Part shown: positions 32,715-42,295 of the stretch, piece after piece
Position numbering within the stretch: the first letter of the stretch is position 1
Layout of the letters: each line of letters begins with the position of its first letter
Assembly: GCF_017921895.1 (NCBI RefSeq)
Contig: NZ_JAFIDN010000003.1
Coordinates: 62,001-126,000, forward strand
Direction: 5' to 3'
Length of the DNA: 64,000 nucleotides
Source: Natronogracilivirga saccharolytica
Lineage (GTDB): Bacteria > Bacteroidota > Rhodothermia > Balneolales > Natronogracilivirgulaceae
Translations under genes and position numbers: made by a program
The notes under the pieces: generated by a model
The model's input: the letters and a program-made list of their open reading frames with translations, nothing else
Database searches by the model: none
What the model was told of the DNA's origin: nothing

Positions 32715-33590
32715 ATGGTACAACATCTTTACGAATCTCAGACGCAGCAAAATGAAGAAGCGCAGGACAACCATTTCTCAGAGGATCAAACAGCGATTGA
32801 CGATATTCTGGATCAGAACGATTCCGGTGCCTCACCGGTATTCAGTCTGCTGAAGCAGATCAACGATCTGGCATCCCGGCAGAAACAATCGGAGCACCAG
32901 GCTGAGGTCAGCAAAAAAATGCTCAGTATGACTTCGCACGATCTCATGTCGCCTATCAATGCCATCACCGGGTACCTGGATCTGATGAAACACAGTCTGG
33001 ATGCGGGTGTGGATCCCGACCAGCTCGCGGATTACCGCATGCGCATTAAAAGCGGGATCAGCGACCTGAGCGCCATAGTGCAGAATCTGCGTGAACTTGC
33101 CCATTCCGAAAGTGTAGAGGATGCTTCTCTTCCCTGCGAGGTGGATATCAACTGGGTCGTCCGTGAAGTATGTGAAATAATGGACGGTGCCGCTGTAGCC
33201 AAGGAGCATGTTCTCATCAGCACGTTCACTTCAACACCCGCCCACGTGAATGCCGATATTCCGCAACTCAAACGGGTCATCTACAACCTGGTCAGCAACG
33301 CTATCAAATACACCCACCGCGGGGGGCTGATCCGTGTCAATGTCAGAAAAGAAAGAAATGAAGTGAAAGTTATTGTCCGCGACAACGGAATTGGTATCCC
33401 GGAAGAGGAGCACTGCAACATATTCAAGCCAAACAACAAACTTCAGAGTTGCGGAACCGAAGATGAACCGTCGTCCGGACTCGGCCTCTATATCTGCTCC
33501 CGTTTTGCCGAAGCCATGAACGGGTATCTGACGGTCGAAAGCGAACAGAACAAAGGTTCCGTGTTCACCCTGCACCTGCCCAATATCTGA
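32715..33590 (+). CDS. Soluble sensor histidine kinase (HisKA type)
   Basis: The 291-residue cytoplasmic kinase has no sensor domain beyond ~70 N-terminal helical residues. The dimerisation/phospho-acceptor motif is SHDLMSPINAITGYL with H75. The ATPase domain has the N box NLVSNAIKYTHRGG, G1 VRDNGIGI and G2 SSGLGLYICSRF. Placed between the flagellins and a sigma-28-linked gene, it could feed the NtrC-type regulator at 7501-8979, but nothing in the sequence proves that pairing. Confidence 0.9.
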   Translation: MVQHLYESQTQQNEEAQDNHFSEDQTAIDDILDQNDSGASPVFSLLKQINDLASRQKQSEHQAEVSKKMLSMTSHDLMSPINAITGYLDLMKHSLDAGVDPDQLADYRMRIKSGISDLSAIVQNLRELAHSESVEDASLPCEVDINWVVREVCEIMDGAAVAKEHVLISTFTSTPAHVNADIPQLKRVIYNLVSNAIKYTHRGGLIRVNVRKERNEVKVIVRDNGIGIPEEEHCNIFKPNNKLQSCGTEDEPSSGLGLYICSRFAEAMNGYLTVESEQNKGSVFTLHLPNI

Positions 33591-33600
33591 TATCAGCGAT

Positions 33601-34071
33601 TCAGATGACGGCCTTGAAGTGCGTTCCTAACGGGGAGTGGAAGAAATAATGGGTGAAAAAGTAGGTTTTGTTGCGAATATCGTCGATATCATGTGATGCC
33701 AGGTTCATGATATCCGGCCGGAACAGCGTCTGCTCACTCAACCCCTTCTGATGCCGGATGTTATTCCGCATATGTATGATCTCATCGTGCCCCGGGGTCA
33801 TGAAAAATTCGAACATCTCCCGGAAGTCCGAATTCAGCACCAGCCGGAACATCTCAGGCATACCCTCCGGAAGATGCTGTGCATTGTTAATGGATTGCTG
33901 CGCTTCCTGTTGCTCGTTCTCTTTATCATCCGGTTTGGAACCATCGTCCGGCAGTCGGAATGCCGCAGGCAAGCCTCTCTGATGATACGGATTCAGTCCG
34001 GGTATCTGATGCGTACCTTCAACAGGCTGCGATGTCGTCTGAGCCGAAGGATGTAAAAAGTGATAAAGCAT
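33601..34071 (-). CDS. Unknown 156-residue protein with a sigma-28-type promoter
   Basis: No family is recognised. The N-terminal ~45 residues are Pro/His/Gln-rich, then a charged Glu/Gln segment (DDKENEQQEAQQS), then a helical C-terminal half (MPEMFRLVLNSDFREMFEFFM; DIMNLASHDIDDIRNKTYFFTHYFF). It has no signal peptide and no membrane helix. A very good sigma-28-type promoter ends 45 bases before its ATG, so it is likely a late flagellar gene. It is convergent with the kinase gene (10 bases apart). No Shine-Dalgarno is evident. Confidence 0.65.
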   Translation of the reverse strand: MLYHFLHPSAQTTSQPVEGTHQIPGLNPYHQRGLPAAFRLPDDGSKPDDKENEQQEAQQSINNAQHLPEGMPEMFRLVLNSDFREMFEFFMTPGHDEIIHMRNNIRHQKGLSEQTLFRPDIMNLASHDIDDIRNKTYFFTHYFFHSPLGTHFKAVI

Positions 34072-34115
34072 GAGTGAGCGTCAGTAAAGAAATAAATCGA
34101 CAATACATTACTCAA

Positions 34116-34142
34116 TTATCGGCAAAAAAATGAAACTATTCA
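34116..34142 (-). promoter_or_regulatory. Sigma-28-type promoter of the unknown 156-residue gene
   Basis: Minus strand TGAA (34139-34142), 15 bases, GCCGATAA (34116-34123). The -10 element is the exact FliA consensus, and the -35 element has one mismatch (TGAA for TAAA). Confidence 0.82.
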
Positions 34143-34230
34143 TCTGAAACCGTAAATGTTAACATATTTTCACATGGCTTCCCGGCGGTGCCTTAATATC
34201 AGCAGCATCCGTAATCCATTAGCAGTTCCC

Positions 34231-36528
34231 TCAGTAATACGAAATTTCATCACCGCTCTTCATCCAGTATTTGTCAGGCGACCATTCTATGATCTGGCCG
34301 TTCCGCTTTTTCACCCACTGAAACTCGAAGTAGGTATTGGCCGGCAGTTTCATATGAATTTCCCAGCTGGGATAGGAGGACGGATCCAGCGGACCGATGG
34401 CCTTATCCGGATTCCAGGAGCCCAGCTCCGGAATATTTCCGACCAGATAGACATTCTCCCCGAACTCCGTCTCAACAATCACATCGATAATGGTGTTTTC
34501 GGCCTCAATGGATGGCTTTTCGTTGGTGCCGGTCAGCCAGTAAAACCCATATGGCTCAAGTACAATTTCATTAAAGCTGAAATCCAGTACCCGGTCGGAA
34601 TACAGATCGCGGAAATGGCGCTTCTGCCATTTTTCCGGCAGCATCCCGGTCGGCACATGGACCGGCTCACGTGAGAAATTGGACAAAAACAGGGTATCCT
34701 GATGTTTGCTGCAGCGCTCAAAGCAGAAGATCGAATCAATGTCCAGAATCACCAGGCGGTCTTTGGATGCCCCGTGAATGGCCGGTGTTCGCTTGCGGGC
34801 ATCCACCATTTTACGGAATTCGGAAAAAAGCCGGTGCTCGATGGTGCCCGGCATATCGCGGAGATCAACTTTGTCCCATAGCATTCTGGGACGGTGAACC
34901 CACCGGTTGTCGCGCAGCTTCAGCGGATTGGATAAATAGGTGTAATCGTTGGTCTGACCGATCTCATCACCCAGATAGATCAGCGGTATGCCTTTCCATG
35001 AAAATATGACATTTTTGAGGAGCATGATCCGGCGGATGGAGTCGTCTATTCCAAGATCCTCGGCTTCAACCATGGCTTTCTGCAAGCCGGCCAGCGAGGC
35101 CGTGGTCCCTGAGACCCGGGCTTCGCCGGAATAGTAATCGCGCTGGAAGGCGTACCCCTCGGCATAGCTGTTGGCCAGCTTTCCGGTGTAGAAATCGGTG
35201 CAGAACATGCGCGTATGATGCCCGTTCTGATGCACGTCAGCGGCAAATTCGTCGGAAATCCCCCATCCGATGTCATCATGACAGCGGATGTAGTTGACCC
35301 AGGAGGTGTTGCGCGGAGCCCTGGGCAGCTTGCTCAGGGAGGTGCGGATCAGATGGGTGTTCTCGGATGCCAGGGCATGCCACAGGTGCGACATCAGTGT
35401 GGCATTGTAGGCCAGGTCGCACTCTTTACCCTCAAAACCGTCAACCCCGAGATAGCGGACTATCTCCTGCGGAGCCACAATCGCCTCTGCCATGAAAAGG
35501 ACCCCGGGCGAAAGTATTTTGAGCAGCGCCCGGTAAGCCCGGAGCAGGTGGTGCGCCTCTTCCTGGTTCTGGCAATGCGTGCCGAGCTTTTTCCACAGAT
35601 AAGGGACGGCATCCAGCCGCAGACAGTCCGTCCCGGTGTTCACAAGATGAACCATCTCGTCGAACATCGCATGGAACACATCGGGATTCGCATAATTCAG
35701 ATCCCACTGAAACTCGTAAAAGGTGGTCCACACCCATTTGTCGATTTGCGGATAGTAACTGAAGTTGCCGGGGGCAAAGTCCGGGAACACCTCAATGAGG
35801 TGATTTTCGTACATGTCGGGAATAGTGCGGTCATCAAACATGTGATAAAACCGCTGATAACGGGTGTGTCCGCTCATGGCGGCCTGCGCCCATCCGTGCT
35901 CTTTTGCCGTATGGTTCATCACAAAATCGAGCACGAGATTGATGCCCTCATTATGCAGCACCCTGGAAAGTTTCCGCAGATCGTCATAGGTGCCCAGCCG
36001 CCGGTCGACATCCCGGTAGTTCTGCACGGCATATCCGCCATCGTTCAGACCGTCACGCGGGCGAAGCAGCGGCATGAGATGCAGAAAATTGATGCCCAGC
36101 TCTTTGAGGTAGGGAATCTTTTCCCGGAGTTTTTTCAGGTCACCGGCAAACAGATCCACATACAGCACCCCGCCGACAATTTCCTCACTCTGGAACCAGA
36201 GCTGATTCTTCTCCCGCTCCTGATCCAGCTGAAGCATATCCTTCTTGCGGTCCAGCAGGCCCTGGAGAATGGAGTTGAAGATGCGGATGATCCAGCGCTG
36301 CTGTTCGTATCCGTCCCCGTAAATGGAGGTATAAAACCGCCAGAAATCGTCAAAATTCTTCTCAATCCGCTTTTTCAGATAGGGATGACGCCGGTAATGG
36401 GGTTTGTACCGTTCCATCAGATCCCGCTTCATGAGCTCACGCCGGTCTCCCCGCTTCCATTCCTTGCGGGAAATATTCAGGGGGATATATTGTGATACGG
36501 ATCTGGGATTCCAGGTTTTTAAAGCCAT
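34231..36528 (-). CDS. Amylosucrase-type GH13 enzyme with C-terminal CBM20
   Basis: Amylosucrases (GH13_4) build alpha-glucan from sucrose and release fructose; close relatives hydrolyse sucrose. The 765-residue protein has the helical N-terminal domain, then the barrel with LVLDFVMNHT, nucleophile D306 in CLRLDAVPYLW, acid/base E348 in FMAEAIVAP and D418 in RCHDDIGW. CHDDIGW is characteristic of GH13_4. Residues ~675-765 form a CBM20-like starch-binding domain (VYLVGNIPELGSWNPDKA), which classical amylosucrases lack. No signal peptide is seen, so it acts in the cytoplasm. The fructokinase gene lies just upstream and would use the released fructose. Confidence 0.85.
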   Translation of the reverse strand: MALKTWNPRSVSQYIPLNISRKEWKRGDRRELMKRDLMERYKPHYRRHPYLKKRIEKNFDDFWRFYTSIYGDGYEQQRWIIRIFNSILQGLLDRKKDMLQLDQEREKNQLWFQSEEIVGGVLYVDLFAGDLKKLREKIPYLKELGINFLHLMPLLRPRDGLNDGGYAVQNYRDVDRRLGTYDDLRKLSRVLHNEGINLVLDFVMNHTAKEHGWAQAAMSGHTRYQRFYHMFDDRTIPDMYENHLIEVFPDFAPGNFSYYPQIDKWVWTTFYEFQWDLNYANPDVFHAMFDEMVHLVNTGTDCLRLDAVPYLWKKLGTHCQNQEEAHHLLRAYRALLKILSPGVLFMAEAIVAPQEIVRYLGVDGFEGKECDLAYNATLMSHLWHALASENTHLIRTSLSKLPRAPRNTSWVNYIRCHDDIGWGISDEFAADVHQNGHHTRMFCTDFYTGKLANSYAEGYAFQRDYYSGEARVSGTTASLAGLQKAMVEAEDLGIDDSIRRIMLLKNVIFSWKGIPLIYLGDEIGQTNDYTYLSNPLKLRDNRWVHRPRMLWDKVDLRDMPGTIEHRLFSEFRKMVDARKRTPAIHGASKDRLVILDIDSIFCFERCSKHQDTLFLSNFSREPVHVPTGMLPEKWQKRHFRDLYSDRVLDFSFNEIVLEPYGFYWLTGTNEKPSIEAENTIIDVIVETEFGENVYLVGNIPELGSWNPDKAIGPLDPSSYPSWEIHMKLPANTYFEFQWVKKRNGQIIEWSPDKYWMKSGDEISYY

Positions 36529-36634
36529 TGCCGTTGAGGATACGAACCTTTGTGATGGAGATAAATAATGTTATGACTCAGACATGATAACGATGCGGGA
36601 AACCGATGCGGCCTTTATCAGGGATGCAAAAACA

Positions 36635-37513
36635 TCAGCTCAGTGACGAGAGGACCGCTTCCGGAAGCTCCGGCATGGCACCCTTGCGGGCGGCCACTTG
36701 CGCCGCATATTTGTTGGCCACTCTGATGGTGACATCAAGCGGGGTTTTCCTGAGCAGATGATGCGTAAGGGCGGCAGTGAAGGCATCACCCACGCCGACT
36801 GAGTCACCGTTGCTGCTGTCAACAGGATGCACCGGTTCGATGAGATGCTCGTCTGCAGTCATAAGCTCGGCGCCGTCACTTCCTTTGGTGAGGCAGATCG
36901 TGGTGACGTTCATTTCATTGAGCAGCCACTGCCTGACATCATCGGCACCGGATATTTCGCCCAGCTGCTTCCACTCGGCTTCGTTCAGCTTGACAACATC
37001 CGCCAGTTCAATGGTTTTTTTGATGATGTCATCGGTGTAATGCGGCTCCCGGAGATTGATATCCGCAATTTTCAGGCAGTCGCCGGACGTGTTTTCAAGA
37101 AACTGCCGGATGGTCCGGCGGCTGATTTCGTCGCGCTGCGCCAGGGTGCCGAAACAGACCGCATCCGCTTCGCGGGCCAGGTCAATCCAGCTTGATGTCA
37201 GCGCAAGATGATCCCAGGCAACGTCTTCGCTGATAGTGTAGGATGCCTCTCCGTCGGATATAAAAACTTCCACGGTTCCGGTAGGAGCAACGTCGTCTTT
37301 CTGGATGTAAGAGATGTCGAGTCCGTGTGATGAAAGAAGATTCAGCAGTTCGGCTCCGTCTTCGTCATCACCCACACGGCTGGCCGGAATGCCACGGTTG
37401 CCAAGCTGACTGGCGTGAAAAGCCACATTGGCGGGGGCGCCGCCGGCACGCTTGTATTCCGGAAATACATCCCAAAGAACCTCTCCTAATCCTGCAATTA
37501 CGGGCTTGTTCAT
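36635..37513 (-). CDS. PfkB-family sugar kinase, probable fructokinase
   Basis: A ~292-residue ribokinase-fold kinase. Motifs are AGGAPANVAFHASQLG near the N-terminus (sugar-site Gly-Gly) and SVGVGDAFTAALTHHLL near the C-terminus, a variant of the PfkB GAGD signature with VGVGD; its Asp is the catalytic base. VFPEYKRAGGAPANVA is typical of bacterial fructokinases. A GTG at 37534 is in frame, but ATG 37513 (MNKPVIAGLGE) begins the family homology. It is 106 bases upstream of the amylosucrase-type gene on the same strand, which supports fructose as substrate. Confidence 0.85.
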   Translation of the reverse strand: MNKPVIAGLGEVLWDVFPEYKRAGGAPANVAFHASQLGNRGIPASRVGDDEDGAELLNLLSSHGLDISYIQKDDVAPTGTVEVFISDGEASYTISEDVAWDHLALTSSWIDLAREADAVCFGTLAQRDEISRRTIRQFLENTSGDCLKIADINLREPHYTDDIIKKTIELADVVKLNEAEWKQLGEISGADDVRQWLLNEMNVTTICLTKGSDGAELMTADEHLIEPVHPVDSSNGDSVGVGDAFTAALTHHLLRKTPLDVTIRVANKYAAQVAARKGAMPELPEAVLSSLS

Positions 37514-37651
37514 AAGCGAAGTAGTTTGATGCACATTTCAGACCGCGATAATTTTTGCGACAGTCCGTTCATTCGTTTTCTGATGCCGAAATTTAGCGAT
37601 GTTACAGTAGAGATAAAACTTCAGATATTCGTTCAGCCGGTCAGATTTTCC

Positions 37652-40600
37652 CTAATCGGGAAGTGTTGCCGCGGAACCGGGGGACTCGCTTTTGTTCCAT
37701 GAAGGCAGCCAGCCGCGGATTCTGTCGAAGGCAGCAGTGACCGACACGTAGACGATGGGGATAAATATGAGTGTGATGAGCGAGGAGACGGCCAGCCCGC
37801 CGATAACCACGCGCGCGAGCGAGGCCTGAATTTCGCCACCGGCACCGGTGCCGAATGAGAGAGGGAGCATGGCCAGTATTGTGGTAAGGGTGGTCATCAT
37901 GATGGGTCTTAAGCGCAGTTTCCCGGCCTCAACAACCGCCCGGTACAGGGGCAGCTGCTGCTCGCGGCGCATGAGATTGATATAATCCACCAGTACGATG
38001 GCATTGTTGACGACAATGCCGATCAGCATAACCATCCCCATGAAACTCTGTATGTTGAGCGAGGTCCCGGTCAGCATCAGGGCTGGAACAACACCGATCA
38101 GGGCCAGTGGAACAGAAAACATGACAATCAGCGGGTCGATGAAACGCTCGAACTGCGCCGCCATCACCATGTATATCAATACCAGCGCCATGATGATGGA
38201 GAGCATAAAGTCCCGCTGCGCCCGCTGCTGCTCTTCGTACTCACCGCCGAAATAGACCGAGAATCCGTCCGGCATGGAAAACTCACGCAGCTCATCTTCA
38301 ATCATGGTTACCGCTTCACCGAGGGCGAGTCCGCGCTCCAGATTGGCGGTAATATAGGTGACCCGCTGGTTGTTGATGCGGTTGATGTTGACCGGACTTC
38401 GGGTAAATTCCTGTGTCACAACGGAGGACACGGGGAGGATGGCTCCCTCGGAACTTCGTATGGAAATGTTGTCCAGGTCCAGCACGGACAGGCGGTCTTC
38501 GGGACGCAGCCGGACGGTGATCGGCCACTCCTCACCATCGACACGGTACATTCCGGCACGGGTTCCGCCGACATTGGTCTGAATGGCACCGGCTACATCA
38601 CTTACACCGAGTCCGAGTCTTGAAATTTTTTCACGGTCGAAGCGGAAATCCTGCTGCGGGCTCCCTTCACGTCGATCCCGCTCCACATCGGTCACGCCGG
38701 GCAGGCGTTCCAAAAGTGTGAGAAGCTGCCGTGATACATCATCGGCGGCATCCAGGTCATTTCCGCGAAGCTGGATCTGCAGCGATTCGCCCTCATCTTC
38801 ATCGCCTCCGCCACCGCCGCCGAAAACGCGGCGCAGCACCCAGAGGCCGGACCGCGCCGAAACCCTGATATCCGCACCGGGAATGACGCCCTGCACTTTG
38901 TCGCGGATCTCATCGGCCAGGTCGAAACTGGATATGCGGCGCTCATCGGGCGGACGCAGAGTAAGGTCAATCCGGCCGTTGCCGTTGCGGACATCTTTAG
39001 AGTAATAAAGCACCTCCTCCTGAGGAATCACAGCCTGCACCTTTTCATCCAGCTCTTCAAGATACTGGTGAATGACGGCAATATTGGTCCCGTCGGCCAT
39101 AGTCATGCGAATCCGCACCTCATCGGCATCCACCTGAGGTGTCAGTTCGTAAGGCACCATCCGCAGCCCCCACAGCGCTGCACCAAAAAGCAACAGTACG
39201 CCGCCCGCAATGATAAGCTTGCGGTTCAGCGCCCGTTCAAGCAGGTGGGCATAGCTGTTTTCTATCCGCTCGAAAAAGCGCTGAGCCCTGGACCGCTTTT
39301 CGGGGTCTGGATCATCTGGCTGCACGGTCAGGATTTTGCTGGCCATCATTGGGACGAGGGTCAGGGCAACGGCAAGGGAGCATAAAAGGGCGAACACCAC
39401 CACGATGGCGAGCTCCTGAAACAGCAGTCCGGTAATGGTCTGCATGAAAACGACCGGAAGGAATATGACGGATGTGGTAAGTGTGGCGGCAATGATGGCT
39501 CCGGAGACCTGGCGGGTGCCGATCAGGGAGCTTTGTTTCCGGTCTTTGCCGTTTTGCCGCTGCCTGACAATATTTTCCAGCACCACAATGGCGTTGTCGA
39601 CAATCAGGCCGACCCCCAGGGCAAGGCCGCCGAAGCTCATCTGGTTGAGCGTCAGCCCGCCGAAATACAGCATCGCAAAGGTGGCGATGATGGATATGGG
39701 GATGGAAATACCGATGATGAGTGTGGTAGACCCGTTCCGCAAAAAGGCGAAAAGAACGATGATAGCGAGGATACCACCCCAAAGCGCGGCATTCCGCACA
39801 TTATCGATGGAAGACTGGATGAAGCCGCTCTGGTCGGTAATGACCCGCAGTTCCAGATCAGACCGCAGGCGGTTGATGCGTTCCACTTCACTGTGGATAT
39901 CCCGCGACACAGCCACCGTGTTGGCACCGGTCTGCTTGCGGATCCCGAAACGGATGGTTGGCCGTTCGTCAATTTCGATATAGCGGCCGATGTCCTGGTA
40001 GCCTTCATGTACTTCGGCAATGTCACCCACGCGGATGGGCGCACCGTCCACGTTTCTGATGATGGTCTGCCGGACCTCATCCACATTTTCAAACTCACCG
40101 ACCGAGCGCACGTACAAGTCGCTCAGCCCGTCTTTTACATTGCCTCCGGGCAGGGTCACATTTTCACGACCCAGCGCCTGAACCACATCCATGGCCGTAA
40201 GCTCGCTGGAAACCAGGCGCTCACGCATCAGGTCAACCTGGATCTCACGATAGACTCCACCCCACACATCGATCGAACCGACCCCCGGGATCTGTTCGAA
40301 ATTCTTTGTGACGTCCCGTTCAAGCACCCTGGTCAGGTCCGAGAGTTCGCGGTTGGACCGCGCCCCGATAATTACAATAGGGGAGTCGTTGGGGTCAAAT
40401 TTCCATATTCTGGGCGGATCGGCCTCCTCAGGCAGGCTTCGCCGGACACGGTCAAGTGCTGCACGTACATCGTTGGTGGCTTCGTCGATGTTCGTGCTCT
40501 GTGAAAAATTCAGTGATACCCAGCTGCGGCCTTCGGATGAGTTGGACGACACCTCCTCCACATTGGCCACTCCGGCCAGCGCATTTTCGACCTGTTCGGT

Positions 40601-40789
40601 GACCAGAAGCTCCATTTCCTCCGGCCCGACATTGTCGTAATTGACAACCACGGTCAGTCTCGGGTATTCGATGGGAGGAAGCAGGTCAATTGGAAGGTAG
40701 CGGAAACCGATGCTTCCAAGCACAATGACGATCAGAAAGACCATCATTGTGGTTACCGGTCGGGCTACGGATCGTTCGGATAGAAACAT
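37652..40789 (-). CDS. RND efflux transporter, HAE-1/AcrB type
   Basis: A 1,045-residue inner-membrane proton-driven exporter. It has TM1 at the N-terminus (ARPVTTMMVFLIVIVLGSIGF), two large periplasmic loops, the TM4 motif GLALGVGLIVDNAIVVLENI and the C-terminal bundle (MVMLIGIVVNNAIVLVDYIN; LRPIMMTTLTTILAMLPL). A Gly-rich loop (RRVFGGGGGGDEDEGES) sits in the second porter domain. The adaptor gene lies 22 bases upstream on the same strand. No outer-membrane channel gene is in the window, so a shared TolC-type channel is expected. Substrate cannot be read from the sequence. Confidence 0.95.
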   Translation of the reverse strand: MFLSERSVARPVTTMMVFLIVIVLGSIGFRYLPIDLLPPIEYPRLTVVVNYDNVGPEEMELLVTEQVENALAGVANVEEVSSNSSEGRSWVSLNFSQSTNIDEATNDVRAALDRVRRSLPEEADPPRIWKFDPNDSPIVIIGARSNRELSDLTRVLERDVTKNFEQIPGVGSIDVWGGVYREIQVDLMRERLVSSELTAMDVVQALGRENVTLPGGNVKDGLSDLYVRSVGEFENVDEVRQTIIRNVDGAPIRVGDIAEVHEGYQDIGRYIEIDERPTIRFGIRKQTGANTVAVSRDIHSEVERINRLRSDLELRVITDQSGFIQSSIDNVRNAALWGGILAIIVLFAFLRNGSTTLIIGISIPISIIATFAMLYFGGLTLNQMSFGGLALGVGLIVDNAIVVLENIVRQRQNGKDRKQSSLIGTRQVSGAIIAATLTTSVIFLPVVFMQTITGLLFQELAIVVVFALLCSLAVALTLVPMMASKILTVQPDDPDPEKRSRAQRFFERIENSYAHLLERALNRKLIIAGGVLLLFGAALWGLRMVPYELTPQVDADEVRIRMTMADGTNIAVIHQYLEELDEKVQAVIPQEEVLYYSKDVRNGNGRIDLTLRPPDERRISSFDLADEIRDKVQGVIPGADIRVSARSGLWVLRRVFGGGGGGDEDEGESLQIQLRGNDLDAADDVSRQLLTLLERLPGVTDVERDRREGSPQQDFRFDREKISRLGLGVSDVAGAIQTNVGGTRAGMYRVDGEEWPITVRLRPEDRLSVLDLDNISIRSSEGAILPVSSVVTQEFTRSPVNINRINNQRVTYITANLERGLALGEAVTMIEDELREFSMPDGFSVYFGGEYEEQQRAQRDFMLSIIMALVLIYMVMAAQFERFIDPLIVMFSVPLALIGVVPALMLTGTSLNIQSFMGMVMLIGIVVNNAIVLVDYINLMRREQQLPLYRAVVEAGKLRLRPIMMTTLTTILAMLPLSFGTGAGGEIQASLARVVIGGLAVSSLITLIFIPIVYVSVTAAFDRIRGWLPSWNKSESPGSAATLPD

Positions 40790-40811
40790 ACGGGTTTGAC
40801 TTGCAGAAGAA

Positions 40812-42110
40812 TCAGACGCCCGGCAAGGTGTCGCTCTGATTGCGGTCTGTCATTTTTTGCTCTATGATATCAAAAAGGTCGCGGCTTTGAAGCTGCTGAA
40901 GGTCGATGATGTGATCCCATTCAACGGGGCGCACATTGGCCTCCTCGGAGCCGCGAAGCAGCAGGTTGTGCCCGAGTGTGACCACCCAGCTGTCGGCGGG
41001 AATCCCTTCAATTCCGGATACCAGCCGGCCTTTGGCAATCACATCCACCGGTTTGAAACGCACCGGTGCCGGCCCGATAAGCTCCTGCGGCGGATCATCA
41101 CCCTCAAATTCAAGTTCCTGCCCGGCCAGTTCGGTGATGAATACCCCTTCCTCTCCGCGGTCGGGATGCTGGTACAGCGCATTGTTGGGTACCAGGATAG
41201 CCTGTTCGGTTTCACCGTATTTGATGGTAACGGTGACAAACATTCCCGGACGCAGCCGGTTGTCGGGGTTGTCCACCTCTATTTCCGCTGTTGTGGAATG
41301 TGTGACCGGGTTGAGGAACGGTGAAATCCGCGTCACGGTGCTTTCTACAGGGTTGTCGGACCTGGGGGAGGATATGTGAGCCTGCTGCCCGGGCTGAACA
41401 TGTCCGGTCATGGCTTCGGTCAGAACGACCTCAACCTTCATGGATCCGGGATCGCCGATCTGAAAAAGCCGCGTGGATGTACTGGCCTGCTGGCCGATCT
41501 CGGCATTACGCAGTCCTACCACACCGCTTATGGGTGCCCGGATTACGGTATTTTCAATTTCGTTTTTGCGCTCCTCTATAACAGACTCCGCCTGGTTCTT
41601 CTCGGCCATGTTCAGCTCAAGCGAGGCCTCGGCAGATTCCACCTCGGCTTCTCTGCTCTCCAGTTCAGCCTGGGTTTCCATATCCCTTTCCCTGAGCTGG
41701 CGTGTCCGGTTAAGACTGACGCGCTTCTGATTCAGGTCTGCTTCGGCCTGGCGCACCCGGGCGCGGGCAATCTGATATCCTGCTTCGGCCTGGCGGAGCC
41801 GCTCCCGCGCTTCGACATCGCGCAGCTGTACCAGCACATCGCCCTCCTCCACAAAATCCCCGTTATTGACAAGTACCTGCGTGATGGGTGCGGATATCTG
41901 CGGATAAATATCGGTCTGGTTTCTGGCACGTACGGTGCCGGTAAGCACCTCTTCCAGCGGCAGGCTGCCGGTCATAACCTGGACAGATTCGACGGTCGGA
42001 GCGCGATCTTCCTGCCGGTTTCCGGAGTTTTCGCCGGAATCACCTGAGCAGGCGGCGGCAAAAGCCGCAACTGAAAACAATAATATATACGATGCGGTAA
42101 AATTCTTCAT
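40812..42110 (-). CDS. RND efflux periplasmic adaptor lipoprotein
   Basis: A 432-residue membrane fusion protein. The signal peptide ends in a lipobox AAAC (C21), so it is lipid-anchored. Core features are the biotinyl-lipoyl halves (YPQISAPITQVLVNNGDFVEEGDVLVQL; NTVIRAPISGVVGLRNAEIG), a long alpha-helical hairpin between them (GYQIARARVRQAEADL and onward) and beta-barrel/MP domains. It precedes and is co-transcribed with the RND transporter. The last ~60 residues extend beyond the usual end. Confidence 0.94.
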   Translation of the reverse strand: MKNFTASYILLFSVAAFAAACSGDSGENSGNRQEDRAPTVESVQVMTGSLPLEEVLTGTVRARNQTDIYPQISAPITQVLVNNGDFVEEGDVLVQLRDVEARERLRQAEAGYQIARARVRQAEADLNQKRVSLNRTRQLRERDMETQAELESREAEVESAEASLELNMAEKNQAESVIEERKNEIENTVIRAPISGVVGLRNAEIGQQASTSTRLFQIGDPGSMKVEVVLTEAMTGHVQPGQQAHISSPRSDNPVESTVTRISPFLNPVTHSTTAEIEVDNPDNRLRPGMFVTVTIKYGETEQAILVPNNALYQHPDRGEEGVFITELAGQELEFEGDDPPQELIGPAPVRFKPVDVIAKGRLVSGIEGIPADSWVVTLGHNLLLRGSEEANVRPVEWDHIIDLQQLQSRDLFDIIEQKMTDRNQSDTLPGV

Positions 42111-42295
42111 TTAGAAATGTTCTCGGGAAAAAGTGCAGCTCTGCGAACAGGCTGCTGATAAAAAGTCTGATTCGGGTAAGTGTCCGTCTCGGATGAAATC
42201 CGGATGTGACTATATAAATAGATACAAGTCGCAAATCATTCCCTGCAAAGGGAGTAATTTACGGATTTAGCCGCATCATGTATTGTAAAATGTTG

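Noticed and set aside
35215-36495. 426-codon plus-strand frame opposite the amylosucrase-type gene
   Set aside because: Antisense shadow of a conserved enzyme, with no recognisable domain.
39533-40504. 323-codon plus-strand frame opposite the RND transporter
   Set aside because: Antisense shadow; composition is that of complement codons and no motif is present.
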